Positions 59,729-64,000 of a DNA stretch of 64,000 nucleotides are shown one piece after another (the first letter of the stretch is position 1; each line of letters opens with the position of its first letter). The DNA comes from Mytilus californianus. Taxonomy: Eukaryota; Mollusca; Bivalvia; Mytilida; Mytilidae. The stretch spans positions 66,558,100-66,622,099 of the forward strand of contig NW_026262712.1 in assembly GCF_021869535.1 (NCBI RefSeq), written 5' to 3'. The translations under genes were made by a program, and so were the position numbers. Under the pieces are notes generated by a model, which saw only the letters and a list, made by a program, of their open reading frames with translations, had not been told where the DNA came from and ran no database searches.

Positions 59729-62700
59729 ATGAAGACAAATATTTTATTATTAATAACCATTATACTGAGCCTTTGCTATGAAGGTAAATAAACAAGACTA
59801 CAAGTTTATAAAAACCCTGTTATATAACGTGGTCCTTTGATGAAAAACGATAAACCACGCGAAAGAGAACACAGTAAACATTCTAAAATTGTGTCTTCCG
59901 GTATTTTTTTTTTTTTTTTAAATTTGAAAGTCCAATAATTTAGTTTGAAATTTGCAGGAATGAAAGTCCTTTTTCTTTCCGTCCCTTTTCCTTTGTAAAT
60001 CTAAAGAAATGAGAATTTTGAGGTACACAACATGCAGTTGAATATTCAATTCTTTAAAGTCGATATTAGATATTATACAGGTTGGGGACAACCTGCCAAA
60101 TGGGAAACTATTCCCCAAATGAGTATGGCAATCCCTCAATTGAGTGATCATTTTATAGTGCTAAAAATGAAGTTTTTTGGAACTGAGTCTTTTTACTTAA
60201 AATGACATAAATTTATAGAAAATGGATCAATTTTTCCTAAAGAACCATATTATTATTTTGGGTTTAAAAAAAGTTAAAAGCCTTAAAATTGGACAATTTC
60301 TAGAAGTTTTTATATGCTTGTAACTTTTAAGTAATCAGTTTATGACTATTCCTCTTCATGAAAAGTTATTGCATTTTTCATGAATATGTGCCATTTCAAG
60401 TATAAAATGTGCATTCTAAAAAAATTTAACACTAGAAAAATATCCCTTATTTAAGGGATAGTTACTCATTTGGGTAACTATTCCCCATTTAGCAGGTTGT
60501 CCCCAACCTGTTATGTATAAATAACACGTAGCTGAGAGGGTGATAGAGCAGATTGTTACCCAGAGAAAACATTTTCAGCCGAGTCGAAGCCAAAGTTGAC
60601 AATGTTTTTTGAGGGGTAACAATCTGTTTTATCACCCTCTCAGCTATGTGCTATTTACTTTTTTATACTGAATGTTCTATGATCATTTTCTTTTAAATTT
60701 CAAGTTGAAAGTAATGAACTATGATGTCATGTACATAATGTTACAGCTATTAGAAAAACAACAAATGTGAAGCAAGATGTATTTTTTATTTTGACAGTCT
60801 ATGAAAAAGTTCGAAGGCCAAAACATAGAACTTGAGCATTGTCTTTAAAAGTATTGATGTAAATTCAATTCATTGTCTTTCTAATAATTGATTTTTGATT
60901 GGTCTGCATGAGAGGGTGACATTAAATAAATTGTCTTCTGCTGAGCCATGGGATTGAGTAAATTATCACCCTCTGTATTAGGCAATCAAAATCTGGCATT
61001 TTAATGTGAAGTATAATAATATATCAAACTACAAAAAAGACTACAAAAACACAAGCCATGGTGTCATTTCAAATCCACTATTTGGCATTTTTAGATATTT
61101 CATATCCTATCAGTTATTTATAAGGAGAATTTATATGTTTGGCAGGTTTAGTTTCTTTTTCTACGTCCAGTCATGAAGTCATGTGTCACTTTTTTAAATT
61201 TTCAAACTATCACTCATGTAGCATTATGGTGCTACTGTTATTTTTGTGTTAATATCCTGTTTCTTCCAAAGGATTTGAAAGGCACATATTATTCAGCTAT
61301 TAAAATTTTGTTTTAATCTGATTGCTAAAAGAAAACCATCCAAATTACAATTATTATTTAATTTACCTGTTTTTCACAGGTGACAGGTCTGCCAACAAGG
61401 CCATAATCAAAAATACTTATGTATTTCTCTACCCACCGAAAAGATTTTGCTGACATATCAGAAGTGTATTGTTACAAACTAGTAGGTCTTCTGGTATATT
61501 CAAAGTTAAAATTAAACAGAATGAAAAAAGAATTCCCGTCTAATACATTAATACCTACATACATGTACATGCAGTACTTTTTTTCTAAAGGACTTATCTT
61601 AAACAGCAACACACACCTTTTTGTTTGACTATGTAAATGCAATTGTTATTTTAGTATTATATTGATATTTTAGGCTCAGCCATTATGTGCCACCGTTGTT
61701 TCAGTGCCATGGGTGGCTGTGGAGATGATTTAGTGTGGTGGATGTTCCCATGGAAAGACTGTGGTGATTCACAATTTTGTGTCAAAATCACAGAGCAAGT
61801 TGGCAGTAAGTATTTCAGGAATCTCAGTGTTCTCTCCAGGGCCTTTTAGCATCATGGTAATGTGATGCTATCAATCTGAATTGATTTTCTTCTATAGATT
61901 GACTTGTGTTATGGATGTGATGCTATAATTTTTAGAAACAAGATGGTTCATGTATTTCAAATTTCAGTGTTTTCCAGGATGCAATATGAAATATCTGGGG
62001 AGAACACTGAATCTATTATACTTTAACTTACTGTTTGACTTTGGTTAATGTGGTCAAAAGGATAAAGAGAAGGTGTACAAATGTATACTGTGGATAACAT
62101 AAAGATAGATTTGATCCATGTTCTTCAACTGCACATATTTAGAAAGTAGGGAAAAAGAAAAAATATAAAATAAACTGTTGACACAGAGATATGTCTCGCC
62201 TGTGGGCATAAAATAAAAAAAAAGACAATCTGATGGACAGCAACATTGCTTATTAATTAAGTCGCTGGACCATGATCTAGTGAGCAGGGCCTGAAAATGG
62301 TTGACAAACTGAGATGTACAGACAGTAATGTAACTTTATACAAAATATTGTTGCAAGTAGTTCCTATCAATCTAACTTAAGCAAAAAACTTAACATTGAA
62401 AATTGCTAATTAATTCAAAGTCACTGGACCATGACATAGGGGGCAGGGCCTCAAAATAGTCGTTAAACTGATATGTACTGATAGTAATGCAACTTTATAT
62501 TAAATATCAATGATCTATCACAAGTAGTTTCTATCAAACTAGCAGAAAACTTAACAATTGTTGAAGCTGTCCACCGTCGTTGACGGAAAAGCAGTCCTTA
62601 TGTCTTGCTTTCCGCGCCTTTTGTCGCAGGCGAGACAAAAATTGGAATGGGAGGTGCACAAAGAGTTTGTATATTAATATGTCCTGAATAAACCCAATTT

Positions 62701-63478
62701 ATGAAAGATCCCTCTTTATAAAAAACTCAGATTATAACTTTTTGAGTGTACTATGGACTCATCAAAATCAGGTGGGACTCACCATTTCTAAAAGTGATGA
62801 GTCCTGTGATTCACCCTAAAAATTTTCTAGTGATAACCCTGAGGGAAAAAGTTTCGCTATGCCAAACACATTTGTATAGTTGAATTTCAATATGAGAAAA
62901 CAGTTAAAATACTCAGAAATACTCTACAGAGCTCTAGCTAGAAATTGAAAGTAGAAAGAAGATACATGTACCAGTTGAGGTCTCAGCAATTATTTGTTTT
63001 CATAAAAAAAAAGGTGGATAAGTCATAGGGTTGATCTAAAAAACATTTAATTTCCTTGATACTTGCACTGAATAAAACATTTTTTGTTATAAAATTTAAT
63101 GATGAAGTATGTCGAGTACTGAAACAGTTTAGGTATGGGTAATATGGTATACACTTGACACTTTAGTACTTAAAAAGGACTAGCTAATATATAACATTTT
63201 TTTAAGGTGAAACTTATATTACAAGAGAATGTGAAAATGTATTGATGAAATCAACAAGACACAGACTGAGGATGCCAAACTTGCGTCGTCATGGTTACTG
63301 TTTACCAGCAAGAAACAACGATTTTTGGAATCCAGGATCTCTTACAAACCCTAAGATAAAATATTGTTTCTGTAATGATTGGAATGGATGTAACTCAGCA
63401 AATAGAATGACACAGAAAGCCTTACCAATGACGATCTTGTGCTTGGCACTAACATTTATCTTTAAAAGACTGCTGTAA
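59729..63478 (+). CDS. Ly6/uPAR (LU) domain protein, probably GPI-anchored, quiver/sleepless-like
   Basis: Exons 59729-59783, 61674-61805 and 63207-63478, GT-AG with phases 1 and 1, give 152 residues. Residues 1-19 form a signal peptide (Met-Lys, then a Leu/Ile-rich core, ending near Cys-Tyr-Glu-Gly). The mature part begins near 'SAIMCHRCFSAMGGCGDD' and has ten cysteines ending in 'YCFCNDWNGCNSA', the LU three-finger pattern with the C-terminal CN. The last ~20 residues are hydrophobic ('LPMTILCLALTFIF') with a short basic end, as in GPI-attachment signals. Such proteins act at the cell surface, for example modulating channels or receptors; the target here cannot be inferred. Finger I is rich in tryptophan ('VWWMFPW'). 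The ATG is the only one before the signal sequence in this exon. Mobile elements fill both introns. Confidence 0.85.
60077..60511. mobile_element. 435-bp terminal-inverted-repeat MITE in LU-gene intron 1
   Basis: Starts 'ACAGGTTGGGGACAACCTG' and ends 'CAGGTTGTCCCCAACCTGT'; each end is itself a small hairpin. The inversion continues for ~48 bp ('aactattccccaaatgagta' / 'tactcatttgggtaactatt'). TAT flanks both sides. No coding capacity. Confidence 0.75.
60519..60658. mobile_element. 140-bp foldback element
   Basis: 'agctgagagggtgatagagc' plus 'agattgttaccc' on the left is mirrored by 'gggtaacaatctgttttatc' plus 'accctctcagct'. A second, weaker hairpin with the same 'gagagggtgac' / 'atcaccctct' words lies at about 60908-60976. 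Both are in LU-gene intron 1. Confidence 0.8.
62164..62638 (-). mobile_element. Family B-related repeat, inverted and shortened
   Basis: On the minus strand it starts 'gtctcgcctgcgacaaaagg', and ends 'cgagacatatctctgtgtca' plus 'acagttta', the same tail as 7809-8805. The core has about two or three monomers ('tggaccatgacatagggggc' on the + strand). In LU-gene intron 2. Confidence 0.65.
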
Positions 63479-63569
63479 ACTATAGAATGGATGTCATGAT
63501 ACCATGTCACAACTTTATCTTTATACATAATTATATCAGGAAAATCAACTCTGATTTAAAGTGCTGATA

Positions 63570-63593
63570 AATAAAACTGTGCAAAAAAATAAA
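63570..63593 (+). terminator. LU-gene polyadenylation signals
   Basis: AATAAA at 63570-63575 and 63588-63593, about 92 and 110 bp after the stop codon. No other obvious signal lies closer to the stop. Confidence 0.55.
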
Positions 63594-63599
63594 ACCAAA

Positions 63600-64000
63600 T
63601 ATATTAAAATGTACTATAATATTTTTAGTTCACATATATAAAGTGGAATTTTTATTCAGCTTTTACAGATGCACCTTTCATCTTTTCTGTAAAATTAAGA
63701 TTCTGACCTTATCTGATCAATTAAAAAGTTCAGTATATAATCATTTGATTTGATCTTTAAAAGCAGAAATTAAACTTGGAAATTAACAACCAGTGAAAAA
63801 ACAAATAAATTCAAATGTTTTATTCTAATTTTGAACATTTTGACCTTTTCTAGTTATTGTGCCATATTCTTCAATTCACCTTTTCTTGAAATTCTGTGAT
63901 AAAGTTCACTTTATGCATTTTAAATTTTAATCTTGATATTTTTGCTTAATATGAAGAATTGTATATCATTATTGTAAATTTGTATATATTTTGAATTAAA
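63600..64000. other. 3' flank, nothing recognised
   Basis: AT-rich sequence without a reading frame, repeat family or splice pattern that I can support. Confidence 0.5.

Overview
The window is AT-rich animal DNA with spliced genes (GT-AG introns, phases that join exactly). Its dispersed repeats, with hairpin caps and internal tandem arrays, are of the kind known from bivalve molluscs, and the 'gtggtatgattgcca' and 'cgagacatag' type repeats point most strongly to a mussel (Mytilidae). That taxonomic call is inference from repeat style and protein similarity.

Three genes lie on the + strand. (1) Positions 438-18793 hold the 3' two-thirds of a leucine-rich-repeat and IQ-motif gene, best matched to LRRIQ1: 20 exons, about 931 residues, 5' end outside the window. 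(2) Positions 24373-47115 hold a complete RUVBL2 (Reptin) AAA+ ATPase gene: 15 coding exons, 464 residues, with Walker A, Walker B, sensor I and sensor II intact. (3) Positions 59729-63478 hold a three-exon Ly6/uPAR (LU) domain gene: 152 residues, signal peptide, ten cysteines, and a GPI-type tail. None of the three appears to be on the minus strand, and they do not form an operon.

The rest is dominated by mobile DNA. RUVBL2 intron 4 contains a 5'-truncated Penelope-like retroelement in sense orientation. It carries an open RT/GIY-YIG reading frame, an overlapping second ORF with two C2H2 zinc fingers and SUMO-interaction-like motifs, and a hammerhead-ribozyme-like motif. It sits six bases inside the 5' splice site. 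RUVBL2 intron 1 contains a non-autonomous hAT element with a perfect 8-bp target duplication, ending 44 bp before exon 2. LRRIQ1 introns contain a TA-flanked Tigger-like element and two direct ~1-kb tandem-repeat elements that bracket one exon.

Between RUVBL2 and the LU gene (47.3-54.0 kb) is a nested stack of tandem-repeat-bodied elements inserted into one another, each time in a T tract. This fits Helentron/HINE-type rolling-circle elements. The same terminal modules recur with different tandem cores, suggesting modular exchange. Several small terminal-inverted-repeat and foldback elements are scattered across the intergenic regions, clustering next to and inside the LU gene.

The observations I rate highest are the two-ORF Penelope-like element and its position at the RUVBL2 splice donor, the T-tract-targeted nested repeat stack, and a tandemly duplicated splice acceptor in the LRRIQ1-like gene in which the extra copy carries an in-frame stop.
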